From NCBI GenBank assembly GCA_905250125.1, contig CAJNOL010000162.1:156991-220990 (forward strand): a stretch of DNA of 64,000 nucleotides, read 5' to 3'. Below, one piece after another: positions 1 through 13,000 of this stretch. The notes beneath the pieces were generated by a model, which worked only from the letters and a program-made list of their open reading frames with translations, was not told where the DNA came from and did not search any database. The stretch's first letter is position 1; every line of letters begins with the position of its first letter. Source of the DNA: Rotaria sordida (lineage: Eukaryota > Rotifera > Eurotatoria > Philodinida > Philodinidae). Both the position numbers and the translations under genes were made by a program.

Positions 1-574
1 TAAATTCTCCAGAGATTACGCTAACAGTTTCCTTTACTGATATATCACTTTATAGATCATCAGATTGTCGCTGAATTTCGGTAACGATGAATAGGTGTTA
101 AAATATGTCGCAAATTCTTACTATTTTAATATTTCTTTTGTAATGTTTGACGAATTTCTTTTTTTTGTAAATATCGGCTATGTTTTAGAGAATTTACCTG
201 CAAGTTGTTAAAATCTGAAGATTAGATTAAAGAAAATATCTTCTCAAATAATGTTTCACGATAGATGGCACTCAGATACAGTATTATATAAGAACCTTGA
301 TTATTATGTAATATTCTTATAATAAATTTTCTAATAAAATAACTCCAATAAATCATTTAATAATAAAATTCAGAAAATTAATTTTACTAAGATCGAAATA
401 ATTTATACATAAACAAATGTAAAAATCATTAGTCATCCTATACTTTTTTTTTTTAGTCAAGGTAACATTTATAATTTTATTCCTTTCTGCAGTTAACTGT
501 CAAATTCGACAGTTTCTTGTTTTCAAGTGTGTGATCTTGTAATAGTTTTCATTTCAATTAAATTTAATTTCAAA
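1..574. other. upstream flank of tetraspanin, no gene seen
   Basis: AT-rich sequence with many stop codons in all frames. I see no exon, RNA gene or clear repeat. The last part must contain the promoter and 5' leader of the tetraspanin gene, but I could not recognise a specific promoter element. Confidence 0.5.
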
Positions 575-1904
575 ATGGTTGCTACTTATGGACAACGTCA
601 ACGAGTATGAACTAGTGCTCAATTTTCAAGAGAAAATATTTGAACTTTATTTTTGTTTTAGAACAAATATCGTTTTCTCATGGGTATAAATGGCTTTTTA
701 TTAGCTTTTGCCATTTTTATTATCGTTTCAATGTCTATCTATTGGGGTTTCTTTGAAGAATGGACAATATGGACTGATTATACAATGGCTTGGGTATGAT
801 AAATTTTTTTGAAATTAATTAAATCTTTATTGTTACTTATTTTAGATTGAATTTAATTTTTTTATCTTTTATTGGGATCGTTTAACAATAACTCGTGCTT
901 ATCTTTCATTGATTTTTATATATGGTTTTGTTCTTCTTACAAGTATAATCCAAAAAAAAAAGTCTTATAGTTAAAATAAAATAATGAATTTTTTTTTTCT
1001 TAAATTTAGTTATTGCATTACAAATTCATGCTTATCGTCGTCGAAATATATTTCTTATGCAATATGTTCCATATTCATTATTTGTTTTAGCTATAATAAC
1101 AATACTTGGTGGTTTAGCTTGGTTTGCTGTAACAATGATAAATATGAATGCTGGATTTTTAACAAAAGAAACATTTTTACTTGAAAGACTTCGTTTTAGA
1201 GGTAATGCTTTTAAAGAATTAAAATATCGTGAACAAGCATTTCATTTGGTAACAATGGGTCGTGTACCACCACGTGTTTTTATTTTAACTGCATTTGTTA
1301 ATCAGTAAGAATGAATAATAAAGAGAATTTTTCTTTTTTAAAAATAAAACAAAAAAAACCTTTTTTTTTTTGAGACGTCAAAGAGATTTTAATTGTTGTG
1401 GTTGGAATTCTTATCTTGATTATGCAGCTTCATATAAAACTGATCTACCTGATACATGTTGTCATAAAGTTTGTCTTTTATTTTTATTATTCTTTAATTA
1501 AATTTTATTTTATTAATTAGTATCAAAGAACTTTTAGTTGTGGTAAAAATATGTTAATTAATCCAGATCCAAAAATTGTTAATACACGTGGTTGTGGTCC
1601 ATTAATGAAATATTGGTATCGACGTGGATTTTGGGAAAATATATTTATGAGTTTATTTGGAGTATTTATGGGTGTTTATATGATATTTGTATTTCAACAA
1701 AATCGAAAAGAATTTATTCAATTACGTGATGAAGCTGATGATAGAAAACGTATTATACATACAAAATCAATGGCATCACGTTATTCATATGGTGGTATGA
1801 AAAGTACACCATTGAATGATACAACTGGTGTTTATGATTCAGATGATGATGATAGTTCAAGTATTCTCTATGAACCACGTCCAAAACTTAATCCAAATGC
1901 TTAA
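575..1904 (+). CDS. tetraspanin (four-TM scaffold protein), six exons
   Basis: Model: exons 575-604, 662-793, 846-942, 1010-1304, 1375-1468 and 1521-1904, joined in phase to 343 residues. The order is that of a tetraspanin: a short cytosolic start, TM1 (FLLAFAIFIIVSMSIYW), a small loop, TM2 (LSLIFIYGFVLLTSIIIAL) followed by a basic RRR turn, TM3 (SLFVLAIITILGGLAWFAV), a large extracellular loop and TM4 (MSLFGVFMGVYMIFVF). The large loop carries the diagnostic CCG motif (NCCGWNSY) followed by further cysteines (DTCC, SCG, GCG), which in this family form the disulfides of EC2. The family organises partner proteins in membrane microdomains. The C-terminal tail is long and acidic (DSDDDD), which is less usual. 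The start is the first ATG in frame before a 57-bp intron. Which vertebrate subfamily it belongs to cannot be told by eye. Confidence 0.9.
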
Positions 1905-2214
1905 GAAAATATAAAACGAACTTTTTTGTATATACTGTTTATTGTGTATTATGTTTAAATATCTCGAAAAGAATATATCTCATATTCGATTATGTGTATA
2001 GACCTTTTGATAAGTTATGAATCAATTAGAAAAGATTTTCATTTTATGAGATATCGAGTTTTTTTTTTTTTACAATAATTTTAGTAGAAAAACAGTAATT
2101 CAACATTTTAACAGATAAGTCTATATGAGAACAGTTTATTGTAAAAAAAAGTTTTAGATTTGTTTAGTTGTTTTTTTTCTATTTGAAATGAAGAAAAATT
2201 CTAAACTATAAGGT

Positions 2215-2345
2215 TTTTACTCATAATAGTCTCAAGAAAGATGTAGTAGACACTTTTATCCTTGAACTTAATCGTCTTCTTATTAAGAGTATGTGTGATG
2301 CATATAGTCCCGGTTAAAAAAAATTACATTAGGAAGTAATATAGA
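2215..2345. repeat. probable fragment of the dispersed foldback family
   Basis: The stretch ends in a 'catatagtcccggtt' block followed by 'attaggaagtaat'. This resembles the outer arm (a gagtcgagactatatg-type core near a TTAGGAAG-like end) seen at both ends of the elements at 5651-6734 and 51086-51662, here in reverse orientation. The match is short and degenerate, so this is a tentative call. Confidence 0.3.
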
Positions 2346-3889
2346 TACATTTTCAAGAAGGAGTGACTTCCCAATCTTGAAAAATCGCTTGATCTTTCTG
2401 AATTTGACGATCTCGGGACATCTCTATTTGCTACAGACCGATGAACATATCAGGAATTTATAGTAATGACCGATTTTATTTCTTACTTTGATACTAACAG
2501 AAACTAATGGTATTAAAGCATCAAGCATCTCCTGTAATTTCTTTATGTAATCATTAGGTTTATTTGATAACGATAGATCGATTGAAGAATTATTTAGTAT
2601 TTCGTGACTAAGAAGAAAGATATTTTCCTTCTTATTGAATGATGTATATATTCTTAAATTGAGATTTTTTCTTTTCGAGATTTTTTTAAACATTAATATC
2701 TGTTGTATTTATCTAAATTTTCGATCTGAATTCTATTTACATTCCTTTTAAATAATTTTGTTTTTTTTTTTTTTTATTAATGAAATTTTTTGAATAACAC
2801 TTTATATGAAATATTAGTTTATCATAAATAAAAATGCAGTATGATTTTAAAAGAAATTTTTCGTAGTATATTGATAAAAATTCAATTATTATTGTTATTA
2901 AATATTATTTAACAAAAAAAAAAAAGAAAATATGGCTGCTTCATAATTATAAAAGAAATAAAAATTGGATCTATTTGAAAAAGTGCTTAAAAAATTGTTT
3001 GATGTATTATATAACAAAACTGATTAATAGAACAAGATAGATAGAAAAAAATGATTGTGCCAAATACATTATTCCAATCTAGACAAAAATGTCAAAAGAA
3101 ATTCTTCATGATAAAATATCGTGACATATATCAGTACATGTCTGAAAATACTTGTCAATTGCAGTTCAATTTGTAATCTTTATTGAAGTAATTCATAGTG
3201 ATATATGACATATGTAATTTTTCTTTCATTATGCAATATAAACTAATAAAGAATAATCGAAAAATTTCTATTCCTCTCAGTAAATCAATGATAAACTTAT
3301 TTACGGTTTATTGATCAAAATATGTAATTCTGTAGGGAAAGACTAGAGTTATAATCTAAAAAAACAAAAAGATATTTCGAAATGCATAAATGTAGTACAA
3401 TCTTATGATTATTTTACTAATTTTAAGTGAATATTTTCATTCTACATTTTTTGAGAGAAAAAAAAAAAAGAATTTTTTTTTTCAATAAAATACCGAAATG
3501 TTTTATAAGTTTATCACATTGACATTTTGTATAAATACCAATAATCAAATTTTATGATAAGTTGACTCCTTGTTTTTGGACGATTACTTTTAACCTTTTT
3601 GAAATACTGTTAATTATTTTCTCACATTTTTCTACATGCAAAAATTTTTTCATACATCAATAATTTTTTATTTGATGTCATATCATGAATTAAGTTCATA
3701 ATTATTTAAATCTTATCGAATGATATCTCACACGTTTTTTTATTAATCATATATCATCTATTCGACTTTAAAATTAATACTAGAAGTTTTTTAAATACTA
3801 CTATCGGAAAAATAAATCCAAACAACTGACATAATAAATGATTGGAATATTTTTATTGTTCCGCGAGAAAAGTATTTCCAACAAGTCAA

Positions 3890-4400
3890 AAACTATGAGC
3901 TAGAACTAATTAGAATTTTGTACTCGTTTTCGAATATGGACTTAGAACTGTTGTATCTATTTGTGTTTCAAGTTTGGTTTACCCTCGAAGTCCTTTGTTG
4001 AACATACTGAAAATTGTCGGCGTCAGTCGTTTTGTAGAGTAGACACTTCTATACAAAGTGTAACATTGAACTAAGCTGTAGCTTTTTATACAAGTAAGAC
4101 TAGAAGCATTTTTTTTCTAGACCTCCTTTCAACGGTGCCTTGTCGAAAGACAAAAGAACAGTTAAAGTAATGCATTTTGTAGAGTAGCTTCTGATCTACA
4201 AATTAATATATAAATAAAAATCCTAAATTTTAATTACGAATCGCAATTGTAAAAATAACAAAAAAGTTTCTATCCAAACGAATGTTTTGGACTTTTCAAA
4301 AATGATTTCACTACTATTGAATAAAAATTGAGACAAAATTTCTGAGCCCATATTCAAAATGTGCACAAAATTGTAATACTAATTCATGGAACATACTTTC
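3890..4400. repeat. degenerate inverted repeat (foldback)
   Basis: A block near 3912-3950 (aattttgtactcg ... gaatatggacttagaa) reappears in reverse complement near 4340-4375 (aattttgtgcac ... gaatatgggctcagaa). The middle also holds a direct echo of 'ttttgtagagtag' at about 4030 and 4178. The arms are well diverged. It looks like an old foldback element. I saw no target duplication. Confidence 0.45.
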
Positions 4401-5650
4401 TAGTGAATCAAAAGTGAACAAAGATCTTATCTAAAAAGTTTCTAATCGCTTATTATTAGTGACTAAATTGAAAACAGTAAACTTCATATAATAAGATTGT
4501 CAATATGAAAATCGTTAACAATATAAAATATTATAAAACTATAATCATAATTAGCCAATATGATAAATATTATTTCATTAAAATGAATAAGTCTGATAAC
4601 AAATCTCTGTGAGCAAAAAAAAGAACATCCAACTATTATTTAAAAAAAAAAATTTTTTTAAATTTTTCTCAAAAGATATAAGATGAAAATATTTATTTAA
4701 GTTTAGTAAAATAATCATCATATTGTATTACATTGATATATTTCAAAGTATCTCTTTTATTTTCAGATGATAGCTCTAATCTTCTTCTACAAAATTACAC
4801 ATATTTCGATCGATTAATTATATATAGATTTGTCATAGATATCATCGATTTACTGAATAAGATCGAAACTTTTCGACCATTCTTTATTATTCAAATATTG
4901 TTTGTCATTATAAAAATCTTCACTATTCTTCAGATGTTTGAGTAAAAGCTTTTTTTTTTGCTTCACATAATCAAATTAATTATAATCATGAATTTAATTT
5001 ACTAATGGAAATCATCTATATTTAGCCCCTATTTTATTACATTGTAAACAAATAAATAAAAACAAAAAAAAAAAAAGAAGTTTATTCTTAAGAAATCTTA
5101 CTTTTTACTTATCATATTCAAATATAAATTAATATGATAGCATGTTATGTCAGAATATATATATATGTACCTATTATAATTACTAGACTCATTGTATGTC
5201 ATTCATAAAAAGGTAAATTTAAAAAAAAAAACTTTTTTATTATAAAATTTAGAAAAGAGAATATTTAGTTTAATTTTAATGTCTTTTGAAAAGTTAATAT
5301 TAGTACATTGATTTGATATATTAAATATGTTGAGTATTTTTTTGTTTTTTTTTTTTGATAAATCATCTTTTCTAACATTACATGACTTTGTCTTCCTTTG
5401 AACAAAGGAGAAAAAGAAAACTGACATATTCAATAAATATATTTCTCGCTCATCATGAGAACTATATAGATCTAAACAAAAATCAATGTATATAATAGAT
5501 TGCTTCTTCTTCTTTTTCTTTTTGATGTTTCTATTATATTCTTATTTTGTAGATGAATAAAATAAAAAAATAGCCTTGAGCGGCGTAAGATGAATAGATT
5601 TCTTTTGTTTTTGGTTATTAATAATAATAATAATAATTTATTCTTATTTA

Positions 5651-6734
5651 CGAAGGAATATTTTCAGATAGTATTATGTTTTTGAGTCAAGACTATGTAT
5701 ATCATGTAAGTCCTAATAAACTATGAATATTCTAGAAAGAGTACGTGCTTATAACTTGTTCTTGGTAGGGTATTGAGTTTCAGAAATTTTGGACAAAGTC
5801 TATCAAACAAGTGAACCTTTACTCCAGGTGTTAAATTACTTTTCGACCGAAGCAATGTTCATTTGATGAGTAATAAAGAAGCCTTGAATGATTTGATTTT
5901 CCGTGACTTCATTCTTGAGATATTGCAGTTTAATTGGATTTTTCAACAAAAAACTGTAGTCAAATGAAAAGTTGACTTTCGACTTCAAACTTTGTATGAA
6001 CAAAAGTTCTCAATGAGATTAGTTTATTGGAAAAACTATAATTTTTCTAGTATGTCCTATCTTGAGATATTAAATTTTCTGAATTCTCTCATATGTAAAA
6101 GTGAATTTTATTCATATACTTACATCTACAGAAAAAGAAATACTAGATACACAATCAACTAATCTCATTAAGAACTTTGTTCATGTAAAGTTTGAAGTCA
6201 AAAGTGTCGATTTTTCATGAGACCACAGATTTTAATTGAAAAATTTAGCAAAATTTCAATGTCTCAAGAATAATGACCCAGAAAATTAAAATGTTCTAGA
6301 TTTTTCTATTACTTACTAGTATTCATCAAATGAACATCGTCTCAGCTGAAAAGTGATTTGACACTTGGAGAGGTTCACACGTAAGGTGTGAACTTTTTAA
6401 AGTAGAGGCTTTTTCCATAGATAGTAAATACAGCATGTATTCTTTGAAAGCTTCATATCTTGGAGGAACTTTATCTAAAAAGGTTGGAATTTTTTTTTAT
6501 GCAAGCTGATCTAGTTGAGATCTTTATATAAATGAAGTTTAAAATAAAAATTCGAAAATATAAGTTTGTTACTAATGTTAGATACTAGAGAAAATACATA
6601 CTAAAAAGTCGATATCTCACCGAAAAGAAACTTCAAATACGAAGTCTTTTGGGAATATTCATAATTTATTAGAGTCTACATGATACATATAGTCTCGACT
6701 TAGAAGTTAAATAATATCAAGGAATATTCCTTCG
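5651..6734. mobile_element. foldback/MITE-like element with long inverted arms
   Basis: The two ends are inverted copies: CGAAGGAATATT starts at 5651 and its reverse complement ends at 6734. The arms go on for several hundred bases: the outer part (gagtcaagactatgtata-like) is at 5683 and inverted near 6695, and the inner part (caatgttcatttgatga) is near 5853 and inverted near 6330. The trinucleotide TTA flanks both ends, which would fit a 3-bp target duplication, but three bases in AT-rich DNA is weak evidence. I see no transposase frame, so it would be non-autonomous. A shorter relative is at 52890-53279. Confidence 0.65.
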
Positions 6735-7051
6735 TTAGATATAAAACTAAATGTTTAAACTCGTAAAAATTCTTAATGATTCTTTTTTTTCACTTTAGTT
6801 TTAAATGTATTATTTTGAATAATTCAAAAAAAAAAATTAATTACATAAAATTAGAATGAAATACTGTTTCTGTAATAATGCAAGATGATATTCTTCTTTT
6901 CTCAAATTCATATTATTAATAAGTAGATAAATGATGAATCTTAATCTGCTTTTGTTTAATTAATATTTTTTTTTTAATTATGAAATAAAATATGTTCTGC
7001 ATTGATAACAAATCTGTTCTTTTTTTTTTTTTCGTAGATTACTTCTTTCAA

Positions 7052-10000
7052 ATGCCTAAACGGAGTTTACAAACTACAGTATTAAATGGAAATTTTGAAA
7101 ATATTTCAACTTGTCATCATGATATTATACGTAAATCTTCTTCATCATCGGATTCTGAAGATACTATTCCTGTTTCAATACAAATATTTTTATGGCGACA
7201 AAGCAAGTACGATTTATTTTTCCTTTTAAAAAAATCAAAAATATATTAAATATATTTTCTAGTCCATTTCTTAAACAAAAATTTGGTAATTTAACTGAAG
7301 CATCTGCTATTGTAAATATAATATTAATATTCATTTAATGACGAAAACAAAAAGAATTTTTTTTCTTCTATTATTTATATAGATTTTTGATCAAGTACTT
7401 GTTCAAAATATTTTACATGGTTTATCACCATCTCTCACTGATGCTATATCAAGTATTCCAAGATGGTTGTTAGTGAAAGCAGTTAGTCTTTTTTTTTTTA
7501 ATAAAATTATCTCTTCTTATTTCTTTTTTCCAGGCATTTCCACATGTAATACATGCATGTTCATCAGTAATTCAACATAATCTTTGTTCAATTCAGCAGC
7601 AGCAGCAGCAGCAACATCAACAACAATCATTTTCTCCGACTCGTTCATCATTACTTGTTGCTTCATCACCATCACATTCTTCAATATTTTCAAACCAACT
7701 TCAAGTTCCACCTAATCATCAATTATCAATATCTCTTCATCCAACAATACATTCAACTGAATATCAATTAAATCAATCATATTTATCTAATCGCTTATCA
7801 TTAATAACTAATCAAGTATTAAATTCAACAGAAATTCGTCTTTTTCATACATTACATTATCTTATATTACATTCAAATGAAACAACTGATCAATTATTAT
7901 CATTAAATATAATACAATTATTTATTTATTTATTTATTCCATATATTCATACATATATTCATAATAAGGAAAAACAATTCTTATCAAATTCTGATCTTTC
8001 TCAAGGTATGCATCTTATTTGGCAACCATTATTTGAATATCATCAACCAAATATACATTTATTTAATGCTTTTATTAAACCTATAATATTAAAAAATAAT
8101 CAACAAGAACAAAAATTTTCTATTGATAATAATAATCAACATCGTCGTTTATCAACTTTAATTCAATCATCTATACAAAGATCATTATCTGAAAAACAAT
8201 ATTCATCTAATTTAACAAAACAATTATTGATAAATCCACCAATTAAATATCATAAAACAAGAAATACAAGTTGTTTTCAATCGGAAATAAAAATTGAAGA
8301 AAAACAAAAATTAAATATATCATCTATACTTACTGATTCTAATCCAACAACAGCAACAACAACATATAATTCTATAACGGATCTTTTTGTTGATGAAATA
8401 ACAAATAATAATAGACAAAAACGAGCACCACTTGCAAATATGACTTCGATTTGTTCAATGTCGGATTTAAGTCGATTAACATCAACACCACAAAGTCCAG
8501 GTTGAAATTATTTATTTTTTATTATTTAAATTACTAATTAAAAGTTTTTGAATGAATTTTTTCAATAATAGAACATTAGATTGACTTCAATATAAAACAG
8601 CAAATCTTTGCAATATTTGAGTGATAGAATCAACAAAATCCTCTTCTTCAAAATTTTATGAGTGAAATAGTCTGTTCAAGAGATTTTACTATTTTCTTGA
8701 TACTAAACTTTAAATCTGAAAGTTACAAATGTAGAAAATATAACGAGAAATAACCATAATGAAATGATAGTAATTTATGTATAGACATCCGTGAAAACAA
8801 AGCTAGAAATAAACGATGAAGTTTCTGTTTACTTCGAGATTAGGATTCCACGTGGGATGGAATGAGATAGTTAGTTCTCAAAAATTTTCAGTATCATTGA
8901 ACTTCAAAATAATAAAATGCATTTAGAAAGAAAAATGATAATCTCATATCATAGAATGCGATAGAATTATCCCATTGCATGTGAAGTCCTATTCGAAATA
9001 TTTTACATTTTTACAAAAAATTCCCAAAGACATATGGTTGTAAATTTTTTGAGATAAAATCATCTTACGCATACTCATCTCTCTTACAAGGGAAGTCATC
9101 CAACTGTTTGATTGCTTTTGAGTTCAGACGATGTGCATTATAAAGATTCAAATGAGTTATGAATACTCTAAAAAAAAAAGAGTTCATACTCTTAGCTCAT
9201 TGCTGAAGAGATACTGCACTTTTATGAGAGTTTTTAAATAAATATCGTTGTTCCTCTCAGGAACATCAGAAGAACTGATTTTTGAAATTTGACTTGAAAC
9301 TTTACGTAGGGACAGACTTTAATGAGAATAGTTTTTTTTGTGAATGTTTCAAGGCTTATCGCTGCACCTATTCTAAGATACAATTATGGTAATAGCATGC
9401 CTTTTATCTTACTCATATAAACTAGCAGATTTTATGTTCTAATTTCACGACAAAAACAAATCAAAAGACCTGAAACATCAACAAAAAACTAGTTTCGTTA
9501 AAACCTGTTTTTATGCAAAGTTTCAAATTGAAATTCAAAAATCAGTCTTCCTCGTGTTTCATTCAGTCACTGTTATTATTACATTTCTAACTACAGCTAT
9601 ACTGTTTTGCTGTATCTCTTACGAGGAAAGTATCTGAGGTGTCAAGATCCGATTTGATTCATTCATATCTCATTCGATATGTTATATTTAGGTTAGAGAA
9701 AGTCTTGAAGGGTTCGAGCTCATGGTTCATTGTGCTGAATTTTTTATTGAGAGCTACTCATTTTAAAAAAAAACTGAAATGGAGAATTTTAGCCTAAAAT
9801 TTCTTCTACAAATAGATTTTACAATCATTAGATAGTCTTGAAAGTTTCAACGAAAATATACATGTCGTTCTCGAAATATTCAGTTTCCAAAAAAATTACG
9901 ATTTACCATAGGAAGATATAATAATTCAGTCTATTTGGAAAATGAATATCTTGAGAAAGATATCTTCTTTTTGTGTTGCAGCTTTCAGGACTATCTAATG

Positions 10001-13000
10001 ACTATTAAATCTATTTATAGACAAAATTTCAAGTCAAAACTCGTCATTTTGATTTTTTCCAGATACGAGTAGTTCTCAATAAAAATTTCAGTAACCCGAT
10101 CATAACTCTTCATGATGTATAAATGTTCATTGTAGTTGCTAATATATCTAAAACAATTTCCGGTATGCCAACATCGATTTCAACACCATCAATACCTTTA
10201 CATTTTCTTTCTTCTCAACAATTACCAAATATTTCACATAATTATTCAACTGATATAGGTTCATCATCTAAAGCACATACTTCAGAATTTCTTTTATTAG
10301 CAACTTATTTTGATATTGGAATAATACGAACATTATTTAGTCCATCATGGTTAACAGATGGTTATTTATGGTGTTTAGAATATTTACATAAACGTATGAT
10401 TAATATATCAGATGAAATTTTATCTAATGCTTTAACAACTGGTATATTACCAATACATATTATTCGTTTTAATAGTCTTTCAATGCCACAAATAAATACA
10501 TTAAATAAATATAATTATTATAAATATTTAGAAAATAATTATTTTAATGAACAAATAACACATAATATAATTGAACAACAATGTATGACAACTACAATAT
10601 CAAATTCAATTAAACAATCAACTAAATTATTAAATATACCATTTCAATATTTTTCTGAAAAATTTTCATTTAATAAAAAAGATAATCAAAAATATAATAA
10701 TAATTTTTATAAAAAAATAAGGTATAAAATTTGTTTTTTTTTAAATTATAATTTTTTCTTTTTTTTTTATACACAAAAAAGAGAAAAACAATTATTAACA
10801 AGAAAGTAATTAAATTATTTTCATTATTTTGTTTTGATATTAAAATTTTATGTTTCTGGTTCTTTTTTTTTTTTTGTTTTCATTCTAGTAAAATTCGTTA
10901 TATTGATGAAGATACTATTGAACATTTAGATTTAGCTAGTACTGATCGTCTGAATAGTTTTCATGTATCATCATCATCATCATCACAAAGTAGTCGTTTT
11001 CATTTAACGGATCCAACTTTATTATTATTTAAAACATCAATATCAAATAATACAGATACAATTCATCAATCTATTAATTCAGATAATAGTATAAGAAAAA
11101 TATCTCCAACTATAACAATAACAAATTTAAATACAATGAAAACTTATAGTATTAGTGATTCAGAAATAAATTATAAATTTTTAGAAGAAATTGAAGAAGT
11201 AAATGGTTCAAATGGATATATTAATCGAAATGGTACAATTAATTTTGGTATTATTTTAGCTGGTATACATGCTGTTATATGTAAAGAAAATGATTTAAAA
11301 GTTTGTGAATTAGTTATGAATATTCTTGATGTTTTATTTGGTTTAACTGTTATATCATCAGCAGAAGATGAAATTAATAAAAAACAATTATCAATTAATG
11401 AAAATAATCATATGACAACAACAGATGAAAGAACAAATGGACATATTGAAAAATGGTTAAAACAGATTCATGCAATAGAAGACGAAAAATTTCAATTAGC
11501 TCTTGATATTATATTAAGGTAGAAAATATATGAATTAGAAATATATCTAATCTGAGAACTATTCAAACAGTTTTAATAGTACTAAATCAAAGAAAAGAAT
11601 TTTAATATGATTACTACGAGAAAAAATGTTTTAAATTTAATAACTCTGTAATAGTAAGCTGTTTAGAATTGAATTTGGTCGAATAAAAGAGTGAGTTATC
11701 CTTAGGTGAGTGTCCAAGTATTTCTTATGCTATAGGAGCAGTCATGGGGAGCATATTAAGGTTCAACTATTTCTGAACATTGTTGACTTTCTTTTAAGAT
11801 GTCTGTAGCTCTTCAATTTTTGGATCATTTATTTTACTGCGCGTAGATCTACCATAATCAACCCTGACATCCTTTCTATTGGTATACTTCTACTTCCTCT
11901 TATTAATTAGCTGTAAATAACTGTAGTCAGAGCCGAAGCCGTACCTTCAGGTTCAGTATACGCCCAGTACAAGGTGAACCATAAATACCTTTACAATAAT
12001 AAATTTAATTGTTTCCACTCTGCTCGAAAGTATTGAGTCGACTTTTTATTATTGATAGAGAAGTTTTCATAGGTTTTTTTCATACGAAAATTGTTAATAA
12101 ACATTGTTTTCTATTGTCAACATTCACTTCAATACATATCACAACGTTTCATGGATTCGGAAAAAAAGAAATGAAGAATAGGTCATGCATATTTTTATGA
12201 TTTAGACGTTGGAAAACAACGAAAAAAATCAAGATAACATTTATGCCGAAAGTTAAAATGATGTTCATTAGCATCAATGCACTGTTGCAGTCTTTCAGGA
12301 TGTAGGTGTCAGAAAATAAAAGAACTAGACTCTTATTCACACTTACAGTGGCTATTAACGAGTTTCTTATAAAAAAAAAACTTTGAACACTTCTGTATCA
12401 TTGATAAAAAAATCCGTCCAATACTTTCAAGCAGAGTGGAGATCTTCAAATATTTTATCGTAAAGATGTTTATGATCCACTCTGTATGAAACATTATTCA
12501 ACATTTTTATGGATTATCTTCATATTTTCTATAATTTTATCTCTACAAATTGACAAGTCTTGCTGATGAACTACTCTAAGGAATTTCAAAGAGGCTCTTG
12601 GACTTTGTAGACTGTACGATTATTAACAATTCGAATATTTTGAATATGGAACGCTTTTAACCGAATCCGTTGATATGTGTTTTTTTTATGTCAGGTATTG
12701 ATAACTATGTTAATAGCCAAACGGCTGCTAGACTAAGATTTGAAATGCCATTTTTATTACAAAAAAAGTCATCCTTGTCATTTTCGGTGGATTTATATAT
12801 ATACGACAGAAAGAAGAAAGACCACGTTCTAATGGATAAATTTCTTTGATTTAAAGTGTTTCAAGTTCTTACATATTTGATGTCTCTAGGTTCTTTTATG
12901 CAATAAAAAAAAAGAATTTAAGAAGAGGAATATGATATATAGTGGATACCAAAACTATTGAGTTTTTTTCCATTGCCATGAGCGCTACAAGGAATCCAAA

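Larger units (their letters stand above)
1905..7051. other. gene-free region between tetraspanin and UNC80
   Basis: About 5.1 kb without a supportable exon. Open frames here (for example 2424-2693 on the minus strand and 4733-4945 on the plus strand) have no flanking splice sites, no recognisable domain and a base composition like their surroundings. The interval contains a fragment of a dispersed repeat near 2215-2345, a degenerate inverted repeat at 3890-4400, and a full foldback element at 5651-6734. A (TAA)n run lies at about 5618-5636. The end must hold the 5' leader of UNC80. Confidence 0.6.

Noticed and set aside
8501-10135. Splitting UNC80 into two genes at the long fourth intron
   Set aside because: The residues on both sides continue the human UNC80 order, and phase 1 to phase 1 joining (SPG to VANISK) is exact, although the donor gttgaa is weak.
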